Notes: generated from the letters alone by a model not told the origin. Shown: positions 9,332 to 17,885, counted from the stretch's first letter. The stretch is 64,000 nucleotides of DNA from Ruthenibacterium lactatiformans (GCF_000949455.1 NZ_JXXK01000010.1:45080-109079); one strand, 5' to 3'. Program-made: numbers and translations.

Positions 9332-9369
9332 ATGGGGAGAGCGCCGCTTGCGGCCCTCTCCCCATACTT
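9332..9369 (+). terminator. terminator after ligA
   Basis: Arms ATGGGGAGAG (9332-9341) and CTCTCCCCAT (9356-9365) are followed by ACTTTTG. It lies between ligA and a 74-aa gene. Confidence 0.6.
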
Positions 9370-9387
9370 TTGATGGAGGAACTTCAA

Positions 9388-9612
9388 ATGGAGAAAAAAT
9401 ATTTTATTCCCGTTGTCAATGATATTTACACCAACCGCAATGGCAGTCAATATCGCTGTACCGACCGTGTAAAGGGCATCCGCCCCTGTGAAACGATAGC
9501 TTACTTCACGAGGCTGTCCGACGGCTGGAGCCTGACTGCCCATGGCCCTCAGATCTATGATGATGGGACGATTGAATGGAACTACTCCACTGGCGGGTAT
9601 TGGCCGCAGTAA
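9388..9612 (+). CDS. small hypothetical protein (74 aa)
   Basis: Not recognised. Starts MEKKYFIPVVNDIYTNRNGS with GGAGGA at 9375-9380; an ATG at 9322 would lie within the terminator hairpin. Rich in Tyr, Trp and Thr and probably an all-beta fold. It sits between the ligA terminator and the unknown trio and could belong to either unit. Confidence 0.55.
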   Translation: MEKKYFIPVVNDIYTNRNGSQYRCTDRVKGIRPCETIAYFTRLSDGWSLTAHGPQIYDDGTIEWNYSTGGYWPQ

Positions 9613-9633
9613 AAGAAAAAGGAGGGAAATCTC

Positions 9634-11751
9634 GTGATCCAGGAAATCCTACCGGCATACAGCGCCTACCAGAATGTCGTTGACCTTACGCTGTATCATG
9701 CCTTTGCTGAACTGATCGTGCGGACGGCCCAGAACGATGAGGCCAGAATAACTTACCGCCAGCTGAAAGCAATACAGATCTGGCAGGAAGAACAGAATGT
9801 GTCCGGCTATTTTGAGCCTTATAATCTGCGCTACCCCGGCGAAGTGCTGGAGCGTTTTGAGGAAAAGCTGGGATCGGATCTGCGCATCCTCCGCGCGCTG
9901 GCGCTGGCCTTGGGCTACACTCGCCAGATTCAGGATAGCACAATGTTTGTGGGCAATCAGCGGAACAATTTCCTGCAGAAACTTCGCAGGGCTGATGGGA
10001 CAGATGTTTACCTGCAAGGTGCGCTCTATCTGCTGGAAGACGACGCCCCTAAACGCCGCGCGCGGCTGGATGAATTGGCCGTCAGAGAATATGTGAGAAC
10101 AGAAGAGGCGCTGTTTGTGCTCTCCCTGTTTGATGATCCGGAGGACGGCTACAGGGCCATGCGGCCGCAGTTGATACGGCTGTTTGGGCCGGACAGAACA
10201 CTCTCCCTGGAATGGAATTTTGGCGTGCTGGAATGGTTCATCCGTATCTATACCAAAGAGGTCAAACGCTATCGAGGCAAGGCGGACCTTGTACTGCGGA
10301 CGCTGATGAAGCTGCCCTATATGAACATGAAGGCTGACAGCCGGGAGTTTACTGTTCTGCACACTGCTGGATACAGCACGGAGGAGATCGCGCTGGCAAA
10401 CTCTCTGGCAATGTGGGCAGACCGGATACCAGACCGGCTCTCGGCTAAAGGGATCACGGCAGAAAAGATTGCAACAGCCTGTGTCCAGACCTTGTTGAAC
10501 CATTCGGAGGAACAGCCGAAAGAGATCTATGCGTACATCGGCTGGCTGTTTCGGTTTTACGGAAGCTTTGAGATCAAATATGAAGGCTATTCGGACTTGT
10601 GGGCAGCTGTCCAGCCAGGACTTGCCCCCACGGCGCCCCGTACCATCCTCTGGATGAATCTGGAGATTCAAAAACGGTTCCCCTATCGCGTTGATGTATT
10701 CGATCCGCAGTATGACATATTGGCAAAGGAGTTGGACAAGGAGCCCTATCTGGAACTGTTCACCGAACAGATGCTCCACTCCCAAGCGGCGATTCCGCTG
10801 CGGCGCTGGCTGGCACGTTATCGGGATCTGACCGGCGCAGAGTACGCCGAGTATTTTGACAGCTACCAATGGAATGGCCTTCGCAGCTTTGCTTTGCTGG
10901 TGGAACGCAAGGAGATTGATTTGTGGCAGTTCTTTGAGCAGCATAAGGGCGACGGGAATGATTCCTATCCTTTGAAGCTTTTGAAGGAGTATGCGCTGAA
11001 AATCTCCAGCTGGCGGTGCTACCGCTTTGCGCAAAAGCTGTTCAGCCAGTACACACTTTCCCAGCTCCGGAAGATCTTTGGAGACGGGTTCTGTTTCCAC
11101 AAAAGTTTTGTCCAGGAGGAAGGCTATTACAGCAGAAGCGCCTTCAGGATGTCGATGACCCGTCCGTTCCTTACGGCGGAGCAGTATCGTCAGCTGTTTG
11201 ACTGGATCGATGCCTCATTCTTCCAGATGGAACCGAAAGAATATGATTCGTTTGTCCTCTGTGCGCTCAAGAACCCAGAAGTACAGCACATCTATGAAAA
11301 GCCGTTGTTGGCGTCTGTCTTACGGCTGCTTTTGGCCCGTGGCGCCTGCAACAGCGGTGAGGCAAGGCAGTTGAAGGAGCAACTCTACTCCAAAGATGAA
11401 ATAGAGGCTGACCGGAAAGCTGCTGCTGAAAAAGAAGAGCAGGAAAAGGAATGCCGGCGGCAGCGGGAGAGCATGGAGCGCCAGGAAAAACTGGAACAGC
11501 ATTATGACGGCAGCGCAAAATCTTTGGCGCTATTTTTGCGTGGATATCGCTATGGCGAGTCAAGAGATATGGCGCTGGATATGGTCTATGAAAAGCTGCT
11601 GGAATGGCCGAAAGGCTGTGGCCAGACCCTTGCAGCAGAGGAAATGCAGCAATTCTTCGAACTGTGCGGGGATTTGGTGAAGTATGAACCCCGGCCAAGA
11701 GAAGAGATATTGACAATGGTACAGGCTATCGTAGGAGGTGAAGCCGCATGA
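9634..11751 (+). CDS. large hypothetical protein (705 aa), first of a coupled trio
   Basis: Not recognised. GTG start with AGGAGGG upstream. The protein is largely helical, with many Leu/Trp/Tyr-rich helix pairs reminiscent of HEAT/TPR-like solenoids, and has a charged coiled coil near residues 580-640 (EKEEQEKECRRQRESMERQ). No signal peptide, membrane segment or catalytic motif is visible. Its stop overlaps the start of the 826-aa gene (ATGA), so the two are translationally coupled and likely partners. The size and helical make-up suggest a scaffold or sensor, but this is a guess. Confidence 0.75.
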   Translation: MIQEILPAYSAYQNVVDLTLYHAFAELIVRTAQNDEARITYRQLKAIQIWQEEQNVSGYFEPYNLRYPGEVLERFEEKLGSDLRILRALALALGYTRQIQDSTMFVGNQRNNFLQKLRRADGTDVYLQGALYLLEDDAPKRRARLDELAVREYVRTEEALFVLSLFDDPEDGYRAMRPQLIRLFGPDRTLSLEWNFGVLEWFIRIYTKEVKRYRGKADLVLRTLMKLPYMNMKADSREFTVLHTAGYSTEEIALANSLAMWADRIPDRLSAKGITAEKIATACVQTLLNHSEEQPKEIYAYIGWLFRFYGSFEIKYEGYSDLWAAVQPGLAPTAPRTILWMNLEIQKRFPYRVDVFDPQYDILAKELDKEPYLELFTEQMLHSQAAIPLRRWLARYRDLTGAEYAEYFDSYQWNGLRSFALLVERKEIDLWQFFEQHKGDGNDSYPLKLLKEYALKISSWRCYRFAQKLFSQYTLSQLRKIFGDGFCFHKSFVQEEGYYSRSAFRMSMTRPFLTAEQYRQLFDWIDASFFQMEPKEYDSFVLCALKNPEVQHIYEKPLLASVLRLLLARGACNSGEARQLKEQLYSKDEIEADRKAAAEKEEQEKECRRQRESMERQEKLEQHYDGSAKSLALFLRGYRYGESRDMALDMVYEKLLEWPKGCGQTLAAEEMQQFFELCGDLVKYEPRPREEILTMVQAIVGGEAA

Positions 11752-14228
11752 TCAACACGCTCAAACATTTGTCCCTGCTCACCCGTATGGAAAAAAGCGG
11801 TCTGAAACCGGAGTTGACGGCGAAATTCCCTGAGGATGCTCTGGATCAGACCTGCGAGCGGGCTGAAAGATTTGAATTGCAGGACAGGCTGCGCTCCGGC
11901 AAAGAGAACATGAGCATTCAGAAAGAACTTGTTAAGACGCCGGAATTTGCCGTACTCTATCGGGCGCTGTGTGACTATGGAGTTGATGACCAGCCGGTCA
12001 CAAGTATGCTTCGGTCGGCGAAAGACTGCGGAGAGCAGTTGATACAGTATCCGCAGGAGCGGGTGCTGGCAGCGGCGGGTGCAGATCTTCCATCGTCCCT
12101 GCGTTTTTATTACATGAAATACTACCTGCCGCTTATCAAGTATGAGGAAGAAGAACAGGCTATCATTGATAATCTCAATACCTTCCCGGCAGCGGAATGG
12201 GATGAGATTTCCACATTGACGGATGCGCAAAGAGGTATGATGCGGCTTCCGTTTCTGGGGCCATACCTGTTCAACTGGCATGACAATGAGAGAACGGCGC
12301 TGGAATTACTGGAACAGAACCGGCCGCTCCAGCGGGTCCTTGCACTGCTCTACCGGCAGGGTGTGACACTGGCGCTGGATGCTGAGCGGATCAAAGACCT
12401 TGGCTGGGTGCAGATGGCCGATGTGATGAAGTTTCGCCGCCTGCTGGGCGTCTTCGACTTCGATACAGAGGATCTTGACGCCTTCTTTGAGCGGTGGCTG
12501 CAGAATCATGCGGGCCAATATGACCTCAACTGGTTTATCTCAGGCGTCCAGCCGCTGGACAAAGAACAACGGCAGGAGATCCTGTGCAATGAGCTGAGCT
12601 ATCTCAATGCCCTGTACTCCGGCAGGCTCCGTCTGGATTTTGAAGCCATCCGCCGTTATCAGTTCCCCGTTCTTACTTATGCGGTGCAGCATGGGAAAAA
12701 GCATTTTCTGGACCTGGTAAGCGAGCACAGCGAGCTGTTCCTGTCTCTTGGGCGATATGCGCTTCTGTTCGAGGACAAGTTCCGCGAGCATAGCAACCTT
12801 AACAGCCTCACAGCGGAGAACCTGCAGGCGTGTGATACGGTAGAGCGCGGAAACAGCTACTTTGACCTGTTGGAAGATGGACAACAGTACACCTTTGAAG
12901 AAATGCGGCTGCTGTGGCGGCAGGATAAGGTCTATGTCCGCCTCTATACCCTGCTGACGCCCCTTTCGGTGGACAGGCGTCTGCTTACCCTCCGCCAGCT
13001 GTTGAAATATGATTTGATCAGTCCCTATATGGAAGATCAGGAAATAGAGCAGCTTGCCCAATGCCTGCTGGAAAAGCCGTTTAGTGAGTGGTACCGCGGC
13101 GCCTTTGGGCACATTCACGGCTTGACACGGAAGACGGCCATGCGGCTACTGCAACGGTATGCGCAGCTGCAAGCGTTCATCCCGGAACTCCAATCAGAGG
13201 CCGATGCTATCTTTGCGCTTAACAACGAGACGGTGATTGCCGGGCAAAAGGACTGGACGCAGGTTTGTGCCGCTGTCCTTACCATGGATCAGGACTGGCT
13301 GGACCTAAAGCAGAGGCTTTCCTTCACCGATGAATTTGTGGAGCAGCACAAGGAGCCGATTACCAATTTCCTGCTGCACGGCGGGAGTGCGATGGCGCAC
13401 TCTCTGTACGGCTATCTGCAGGGTAACGACAAGGCTATCGAGGCTCTGCGCAGGATTGTGCAGGCTGAACTGATGGGGCAATTCTACACGCTGAAATACT
13501 TTACCGATGACCTTCAGCGGGAGATTCGATATCCCATCAGCGAGGCGCAGGAAACGGCATGGAAACACAATCTTACGCTGGAGCGGGGGCCGTTCTTCGC
13601 AGAAGAAGCAGATGATTTTTACCGTACGATGCGGTTGGGAGAGCTGCCCCATAGCACCTGCCTCTCCTGCTGGACTGGAAGCCAGCGGGAATGCCTGCTG
13701 GCGGCTTTTGACTCCAACAAGAAGATGATCCTGATTCGGAAAGGAGAAGATGTCGTTGGCCGCGCCTGCGTCCGGCTGACAAAGGGGGCGTTCCAAAGAC
13801 CGGCGGACTTTGATTTCTCCTTTGCTGATCTGGCACAGGAGCAACCAACAGGCAAAATGACACCTGCAGACGAAAGGCTGGTTCTGTTTCTGGAGCGCAT
13901 TTACACATGCAGTTTGAACGATGAAGAAACAAGGACTGTGATGAAGATGGCAGTTTCATTGGTAACACAAAAAGCGGCGGCCATTGGCGCCGTTGCCGTG
14001 TTGGCGAGAAATTATCTGGACTGCTATGACCGCGACCAATATATCAGCAGTCAGTTCTATGTGTATATCTCTAAATCCAAAAATGGACAGCAGTATCTGG
14101 ATTCTATGGGGGGCGCTGCAGTGACTTCCCATAAAGAGCAGTATAAAGGAGCTGTTTTCCTCATTGAACAGGCGGCCATGCGCGCGGCAGAACCGTCACA
14201 GCAGAAGGAGGCGAAAACCGATGAATGA
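11748..14228 (+). CDS. large hypothetical protein (826 aa), second of a coupled trio
   Basis: Not recognised. Predominantly helical up to about residue 600. The C-terminal 200 residues look like a separate mixed alpha/beta domain with LPHSTCLSCWTG (His635, Cys638), then MILIRKGEDVVGRACVRLT. That Cys-then-beta-hairpin layout loosely recalls the PcfJ core (LSHCVGN...YVLFLRR...YYTLEV) but I cannot show homology. It overlaps the 705-aa gene by 4 bases and the 210-aa gene by 8 bases. No membrane segments. The trio reads as one translation unit of unknown function. Confidence 0.75.
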   Translation: MINTLKHLSLLTRMEKSGLKPELTAKFPEDALDQTCERAERFELQDRLRSGKENMSIQKELVKTPEFAVLYRALCDYGVDDQPVTSMLRSAKDCGEQLIQYPQERVLAAAGADLPSSLRFYYMKYYLPLIKYEEEEQAIIDNLNTFPAAEWDEISTLTDAQRGMMRLPFLGPYLFNWHDNERTALELLEQNRPLQRVLALLYRQGVTLALDAERIKDLGWVQMADVMKFRRLLGVFDFDTEDLDAFFERWLQNHAGQYDLNWFISGVQPLDKEQRQEILCNELSYLNALYSGRLRLDFEAIRRYQFPVLTYAVQHGKKHFLDLVSEHSELFLSLGRYALLFEDKFREHSNLNSLTAENLQACDTVERGNSYFDLLEDGQQYTFEEMRLLWRQDKVYVRLYTLLTPLSVDRRLLTLRQLLKYDLISPYMEDQEIEQLAQCLLEKPFSEWYRGAFGHIHGLTRKTAMRLLQRYAQLQAFIPELQSEADAIFALNNETVIAGQKDWTQVCAAVLTMDQDWLDLKQRLSFTDEFVEQHKEPITNFLLHGGSAMAHSLYGYLQGNDKAIEALRRIVQAELMGQFYTLKYFTDDLQREIRYPISEAQETAWKHNLTLERGPFFAEEADDFYRTMRLGELPHSTCLSCWTGSQRECLLAAFDSNKKMILIRKGEDVVGRACVRLTKGAFQRPADFDFSFADLAQEQPTGKMTPADERLVLFLERIYTCSLNDEETRTVMKMAVSLVTQKAAAIGAVAVLARNYLDCYDRDQYISSQFYVYISKSKNGQQYLDSMGGAAVTSHKEQYKGAVFLIEQAAMRAAEPSQQKEAKTDE

Positions 14229-14853
14229 TCGTACAATGGTAAAAGTAGAGTGTAGAGGGGAAATCCTTTTTATCCGCACAGTATCCTGGGGACGAAAATC
14301 CCCCTCCCGGTTTGCTCTCTTGCGCAGGGAATTTCAGCAGTTGGAGCAACGGCCTGAGAGCCACCTGGTTTGCAGCGACTGTGGCTCTTTTGCTTCCCTG
14401 CGGCTGGCAAAAGGGACGGATGGTGTGCAGATGCTGGAGATCCAGTTCACCTGGCTGCAGGAAGAAGGCAGAGGCAGCGTGCGGGGCTGGCAGGAAAGCG
14501 TTCGGCTGCCCTATGGGCCGTTTCACGCCTTTGCGCAGGCCGGAGAAAATGCGAATGACGCAAAGTGGCGCCAGCTCTCCATCCCGGAGAAGGTCACACG
14601 ACGCTATGAGTTCCACAGCAGGAAAAATCTGCATCAGGTTGTTCAAATGCCGCGCCTGCGGCACAAGCTGGGGAAAACCCTGGAACACCATTTTCAGTGG
14701 CGGGATGCGGAGAAAATCTGTATTTATGATGACGGCGCGCCGTACAGCTTCTTTTTTGAAGAGGTCACATCTTGGGGCCCGGGAGTCTGCGGCGGTATCA
14801 TACTGCATGGCGCCGAGGATTTGGCAAAGGCCCAGTACAGCGTACATACCTAA
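14221..14853 (+). CDS. hypothetical protein (210 aa), third of a coupled trio
   Basis: Not recognised. AAGGAGG at 14205-14211 supports the ATG at 14221; an earlier in-frame ATG at 14164 lies deep in the previous gene. Contains a lone CSDC pair (HLVCSDCGSF) that might bind metal, Trp/Arg-rich strands and a C-terminal SWGPGVCGGIILHG. It ends the first plus-strand block and is followed by a strong terminator. Confidence 0.65.
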   Translation: MNDRTMVKVECRGEILFIRTVSWGRKSPSRFALLRREFQQLEQRPESHLVCSDCGSFASLRLAKGTDGVQMLEIQFTWLQEEGRGSVRGWQESVRLPYGPFHAFAQAGENANDAKWRQLSIPEKVTRRYEFHSRKNLHQVVQMPRLRHKLGKTLEHHFQWRDAEKICIYDDGAPYSFFFEEVTSWGPGVCGGIILHGAEDLAKAQYSVHT

Positions 14854-14885
14854 ACTACGCGCTGATTTCGTGTAACAAATGCGGC

Positions 14886-14935
14886 ACCGCCGGGCGGAGG
14901 GATTTTCCTTCTGCCCGGCGGTGTTTTGTATTTAT
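14886..14935 (+). terminator. strong terminator closing the first gene block
   Basis: A 17-base arm starting ACCGCCGGGCGG (14886) pairs with an arm ending CTGCCCGGCGGT (14922), followed by GTTTTGTATTTATTTT. It ends the plus-strand block and could also serve the minus-strand gene that ends at 14932. Confidence 0.75.
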
Positions 14936-15231
14936 TTTGTGGGGCTGATTGGGATTGGGTCATTTGCAGGAACATTGCTACCGAACCCAATAACACACCA
15001 CAGCAGGAAAGCAAAATATAAGATGCATACGCTGATAATGATATAAGCAATAATCTTCATGCTTTTTTTATTCTTTTTCTTTCCTACTATGACCATGATA
15101 CAACCAGCAATAAATAGCAGTATAGTGAAAGCTACGAAGGTATAATTGAAAAGAACTCCATTCACTAATCCTTCAAACACCAGCTTCACCTCACTCGAAA
15201 TAGATAACCCCTTTATAGAGGCTGGAACCAT
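14932..15231 (-). CDS. small membrane protein (up to 99 aa)
   Basis: Two hydrophobic segments (FVAFTILLFIAGCIMVIVG and IIAYIIISVCILYFAFLLWC) are separated by a Lys-rich turn (KKKNKKSMK), giving a two-pass membrane protein. The ATG at 15231 has no clear ribosome site; a GTG about 50 bases downstream with GAGGTG before it may be the real start. The surrounding DNA is AT-rich, unlike the block to its left, which suggests separate origin or decay. No family recognised. Confidence 0.45.
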   Translation of the reverse strand: MVPASIKGLSISSEVKLVFEGLVNGVLFNYTFVAFTILLFIAGCIMVIVGKKKNKKSMKIIAYIIISVCILYFAFLLWCVIGFGSNVPANDPIPISPTK

Positions 15232-15306
15232 TTACCCATGTAGAAAAAATCATATAAATTTTCCATAGACTAAAACATCGAAATCACCCTTTCCTTTCTG
15301 TTAGTG

Positions 15307-15480
15307 TTAGGTCACTGTGTTTATATTTTTCCTTGCAAGTATCTTCTGTTGATACTCTTTGGTAATTCCACCATCGATTGTGACCTCTTTCATTCTCTTA
15401 TTCCTTAAACGAATGAAAGGAGCTATTTTGGACAGTTGTTTTTGCTTTTTATTTTGGGCATGGATGAGAAAGGCATTATC
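15307..15480 (-). pseudogene. AT-rich coding remnant without a start codon
   Basis: A frame of 57 codons with coding-like composition reads DNAFLIHAQNKKQKQLSKIA and onward to ...ARKNINTVT and a stop. It is preceded by an in-frame TAG at 15481-15483 and has only an internal ATG. The first codons fall in a 27-base repeat also found before parM (32453). It looks like the tail of a decayed gene. Between 15232 and 15583 nothing else is seen except this, the repeat and a terminator. Confidence 0.35.
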
Positions 15481-15492
15481 CTAGCGTAAAGG
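15466..15492. repeat. 27-base dispersed repeat, copy 1
   Basis: Begins GAGAAAGGCATTATCC and ends GCGTAAAGG; 23 of 27 bases match the copy at 32453-32479 upstream of parM. Similarity continues weakly through ATGTAAAAGCAAAA. Confidence 0.5.
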
Positions 15493-15517
15493 TCAGAATC
15501 CATGTAAAAGCAAAACT

Positions 15518-15549
15518 GGCCGGGTGGAGGAATATTCCTCTACCCGGCC
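15518..15549. terminator. near-perfect bidirectional hairpin
   Basis: GGCCGGGTGGAGGAAT (15518-15533) pairs with ATTCCTCTACCCGGCC (15534-15549) and is followed by TTATTTGC. It resembles the terminators that close genes in the left block. Confidence 0.6.
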
Positions 15550-15583
15550 TTATTTGCGCTATAAAACAGTTCAAGTCTGTAAA

Positions 15584-15769
15584 TCAGGTACCCTTTTTAT
15601 CTGGCTCTATACCAGAAACAAAGGACTCCAATTCTTTCTGCGGATCTATAATCGTGATTTTCATGTTCCGCTTTTGCATGTCACGCAGATTGCGCTCCAG
15701 CATTTCCCGTTTGCCACAGGAGCCAGAATACATGCCTATAGGAATGCCTTCACGCGCAGAGTGTTTCAT
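15584..15769 (-). CDS. 61-aa protein, possible VirB4-type ATPase remnant
   Basis: Contains GMYSGSCGKREMLERNL followed 12 residues later by KITIIDPQKELESF. This resembles the order of a VirB4 Walker A (GxSGSGKS) followed by the usual IDPExEY stretch of conjugation ATPases. The Walker A is broken (SGSCGKRE), so it would not bind nucleotide normally. GGGGG lies about 8 bases before the ATG. Either a relic of a conjugation gene or a chance resemblance. Confidence 0.35.
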   Translation of the reverse strand: MKHSAREGIPIGMYSGSCGKREMLERNLRDMQKRNMKITIIDPQKELESFVSGIEPDKKGT

Positions 15770-15961
15770 CGACGAACCCCCATACTATATGATGCAATTT
15801 AGTTTATCACATGACAAACCATACAGCAACATCAATTTCGACATCCTACCCTTGCGCTTTCATATTTTATATGCTACTCTTATTGAGTATAGCACAAATG
15901 AACGCCCCTAATTGGTCGCTGAGTGCTCCAGAATGTGAATAGTATCAGGAAGGTGATTTAC

Positions 15962-16294
15962 ATGGCAGAGTCTGAAAACAAACGCCCGCGCCGCACCCCG
16001 CAGGAGAGAGCTACAGAGGTGGATTGCAAAATCGAAAAGGTAAAAGCGGCCATCGCAGAACTGGAAGAAAAAAAGCAGGCTGCCATAGCTGACTACGACG
16101 CCAAAATCGCTGCGGCGCAGGATCGCATAAAAGGGCTTGAGGCGAAAAAGCAGGAGATTTTGGCCCCTAAGCCTCCCCGCAAGCAGCGCAAAACAAAGAA
16201 ACAGAAGATCCAGGAAATTGTCAAGCTGGCGCTGAAGAATGGGATGTCTGTTGATGAGATCGCCGACCAGCTCCATGTTGAAGTTGAAGACTAA
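15962..16294 (+). CDS. basic coiled-coil protein (110 aa)
   Basis: Starts MAESENKRPRRTPQERATE with GGAAGGTG upstream. Residues 20-70 form a strong Lys/Glu/Ala coiled coil, then a Lys/Arg-rich linker (KPPRKQRKTKKQKIQEIV) and a short C-terminal helix-turn-helix-like piece (ALKNGMSVDEIADQLHV). The layout suggests a small DNA-binding or nucleoid-type protein that dimerises. No neighbour shares a clear operon with it. Family not recognised. Confidence 0.6.
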   Translation: MAESENKRPRRTPQERATEVDCKIEKVKAAIAELEEKKQAAIADYDAKIAAAQDRIKGLEAKKQEILAPKPPRKQRKTKKQKIQEIVKLALKNGMSVDEIADQLHVEVED

Positions 16295-16380
16295 TAATGT
16301 AATGCCATCATAGATTAACTCTGTGGCAGTTTTGGTTGCGTTACTGTACAACTATGTACGACAGTCCCAAATATAAAAAG

Positions 16381-16424
16381 AAATCCGACACAGCTTAATG
16401 CGTCTGCATCTGCTGTGCCGGATT
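16381..16424. terminator. bidirectional terminator
   Basis: AATCCGACACAGC pairs with GCTGTGCCGGATT (one mismatch), followed by CTTTATTTTC. It separates the coiled-coil gene from the convergent hxlR-type gene. Confidence 0.65.
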
Positions 16425-16426
16425 CT

Positions 16427-16780
16427 TTATTTTCTCATGGATGGGCAGCAAGGGAGCTGCACATCCAGTCCGTCCAGATAACTGGTTCCCCAATTACACA
16501 TAGCCTCCAAAACGGGGACAATGCTTTTCCCAAAGGGTGTTAAAGAATAGATTGTCTTTGGAGGATTTTCCGGTATTACTTCTCTGGAAACCATTCCGCT
16601 TTGCTGAAGATCCCGGAGCTGCTGCGAAAGCATCTTCGCTGTGGCCTTTGGAATGAGCCGCTGAAGCTCCATGTAGTGAAGTGGCTGTTCGATAAGATGC
16701 CATAAGATGAGTGGCTTATATTTACCACCGATCAAGGATAATGTCGCCTCCACAGGGCAACTAAAGTTTTCTGCTTGCAT
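16427..16780 (-). CDS. HxlR-family transcriptional regulator
   Basis: A 117-aa winged-helix repressor of the HxlR/YodB type. CPVEATLSLIGGKYKPLILW and the wing MVSREVIPENPPKTIYSLTPFG are family hallmarks. Cys8 at the N-terminus is placed like the redox Cys of YodB-type sensors of quinones and electrophiles. It is divergent from a nitroreductase gene, with a 22-base palindrome between them, the usual layout for local control. Confidence 0.9.
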   Translation of the reverse strand: MQAENFSCPVEATLSLIGGKYKPLILWHLIEQPLHYMELQRLIPKATAKMLSQQLRDLQQSGMVSREVIPENPPKTIYSLTPFGKSIVPVLEAMCNWGTSYLDGLDVQLPCCPSMRK

Positions 16781-16820
16781 ATTCGTACCTCCCTTGACGA
16801 AAGAGCACTTTCCTTTTGGG

Positions 16821-16842
16821 TACTATCTTCCCGGAAAGTACA
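16821..16842. promoter_or_regulatory. HxlR-type operator
   Basis: Palindromic GTACTATC...AAAGTAC box in the divergent hxlR/nitroreductase region. A plausible nitroreductase promoter lies just downstream (TTGTGA, 16 bases, TACAAT). Confidence 0.55.
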
Positions 16843-16925
16843 TTCTTGTGAAAAAAATTTGCGGTGCTACAATATAGTCGATGGTTGATTTGACACATAG
16901 AACACACAGAAAGGATGTTATAACT

Positions 16926-17444
16926 ATGGAACTACTTGAAATCGCTAAAAAGCGTTTCTCTGTCCGGAACTATACCAATCAGAAGGTGGAGCCTGAAAAG
17001 CTGGCCAAGATTTTGGAGGCCGCGCACGTTGCTCCGACGGCAGCTAATCTTCAGCCGGTTCATCTGATTGTTGCCCAGAGTGATGAGGCCCTTGCGAAAG
17101 TGGGCGAGGCCGCCGAGGTTTATGGAGCGCCGCTGGCAATTATCGTGTGTGCAGACCACAACAAAGCATGGGTGCGGCCCTTTGACAAAAAGCAGACTGG
17201 CGACATTGACGCCTCTATCCTGACGGACCACATGATGCTCCAGGCAACGGAACTGGGCCTGGGAAGTGTTTGGGTATGCTACTTTAAGCCGGACGTTCTG
17301 AGCAAGGCATTTCATCTGCCTGCCAATCTGGAGCCGATCAATATCCTTGCTATCGGCTACTCCGCCGAGGGCGAGGGCGATCCGAACCGCTTTGCCGCTC
17401 AGCGCATTCCTATGGATAAACTGGTTTCCTACGATATGCTGTAA
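16926..17444 (+). CDS. nitroreductase-family FMN oxidoreductase
   Basis: A 172-aa FMN-dependent NAD(P)H nitroreductase. RFSVRNYTNQKVEPEKL at the N-terminus holds the FMN-phosphate Arg/Ser pattern, followed by AAHVAPTAANLQPVHLIV and, near the C-terminus, ATELGLGSVWVCYF. Likely reduces nitroaromatics or quinones and responds to the divergent HxlR. The start at 16926 follows AAGGATG; an upstream in-frame start lacks support. Substrate unknown. Confidence 0.9.
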   Translation: MELLEIAKKRFSVRNYTNQKVEPEKLAKILEAAHVAPTAANLQPVHLIVAQSDEALAKVGEAAEVYGAPLAIIVCADHNKAWVRPFDKKQTGDIDASILTDHMMLQATELGLGSVWVCYFKPDVLSKAFHLPANLEPINILAIGYSAEGEGDPNRFAAQRIPMDKLVSYDML

Positions 17445-17458
17445 ACAATCGCCGTACC

Positions 17459-17492
17459 GAGGCGCAACCCTTTTTCACAGGGCTGCGCCTCT
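17459..17492. terminator. bidirectional terminator
   Basis: GAGGCGCAACCC pairs with GGGCTGCGCCTC, then TTTATCTTT. It lies between the convergent nitroreductase and ArsR-type genes. Confidence 0.7.
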
Positions 17493-17810
17493 TTATCTTT
17501 CAGAGATATGGGCGTAGGTTTCTTCTAAAATCCACTTGATATGTTCGTCGCATAAAGCGTAGAATACATTTTTCCCGACTTTATGTGGGGAAACCAGCTT
17601 TGCAAATTTTAGAATTTTCAGTTGATGGGAAACTGCGGATTCGGACATATTCATTTGCGTGGCCAGTTCATTCACGCAATATTCCCGGCCCATAAGCGCC
17701 CATAGGATTTTCATGCGAGTGAAATCGCCCATTGCTTTGTGCAGCTCAGATAACCGATCTATGTCCGCTGCGTCAGGTATAAGTACGCATGATTTTTGCT
17801 GTTGCTCCAT
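17493..17810 (-). CDS. ArsR/SmtB-family Zn(II)/Co(II)-type metal sensor
   Basis: A 105-aa winged-helix repressor. The recognition helix is MSESAVSHQLKIL. The C-terminal helix has Asp88, His90, His101 and Glu104 (DEH...HISE), the exact spacing of the alpha-5 zinc site of SmtB/CzrA. GGAGG five bases upstream fixes the start at 17810, rather than a longer frame. It is transcribed divergently from a second ArsR gene with a different metal-site signature. Zn or Co sensing is inferred from the complete ligand set. Confidence 0.9.
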   Translation of the reverse strand: MEQQQKSCVLIPDAADIDRLSELHKAMGDFTRMKILWALMGREYCVNELATQMNMSESAVSHQLKILKFAKLVSPHKVGKNVFYALCDEHIKWILEETYAHISER

Positions 17811-17832
17811 AGTGACCTCCAATCTTTCGTAT

Positions 17833-17861
17833 TTGACAGCTGTACTATTTGCGGGTATTCT
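17833..17861 (+). promoter_or_regulatory. promoter of the second arsR-type gene
   Basis: TTGACA (17833-17838), 17 bases, TATTCT (17856-17861), followed by AAGGAGG and the ATG at 17886. It lies in the 75-base divergent region, so both ArsR-type proteins may act here. Confidence 0.65.
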
Positions 17862-17885
17862 ATTTTTGGAAAGGAGGCGGCCGAT

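Noticed and set aside
9649..11100. 483-codon minus-strand frame inside the 705-aa gene
   Set aside because: The plus frame has the ribosome site and is coupled to its neighbours; the antisense frame is a GC-bias artefact.
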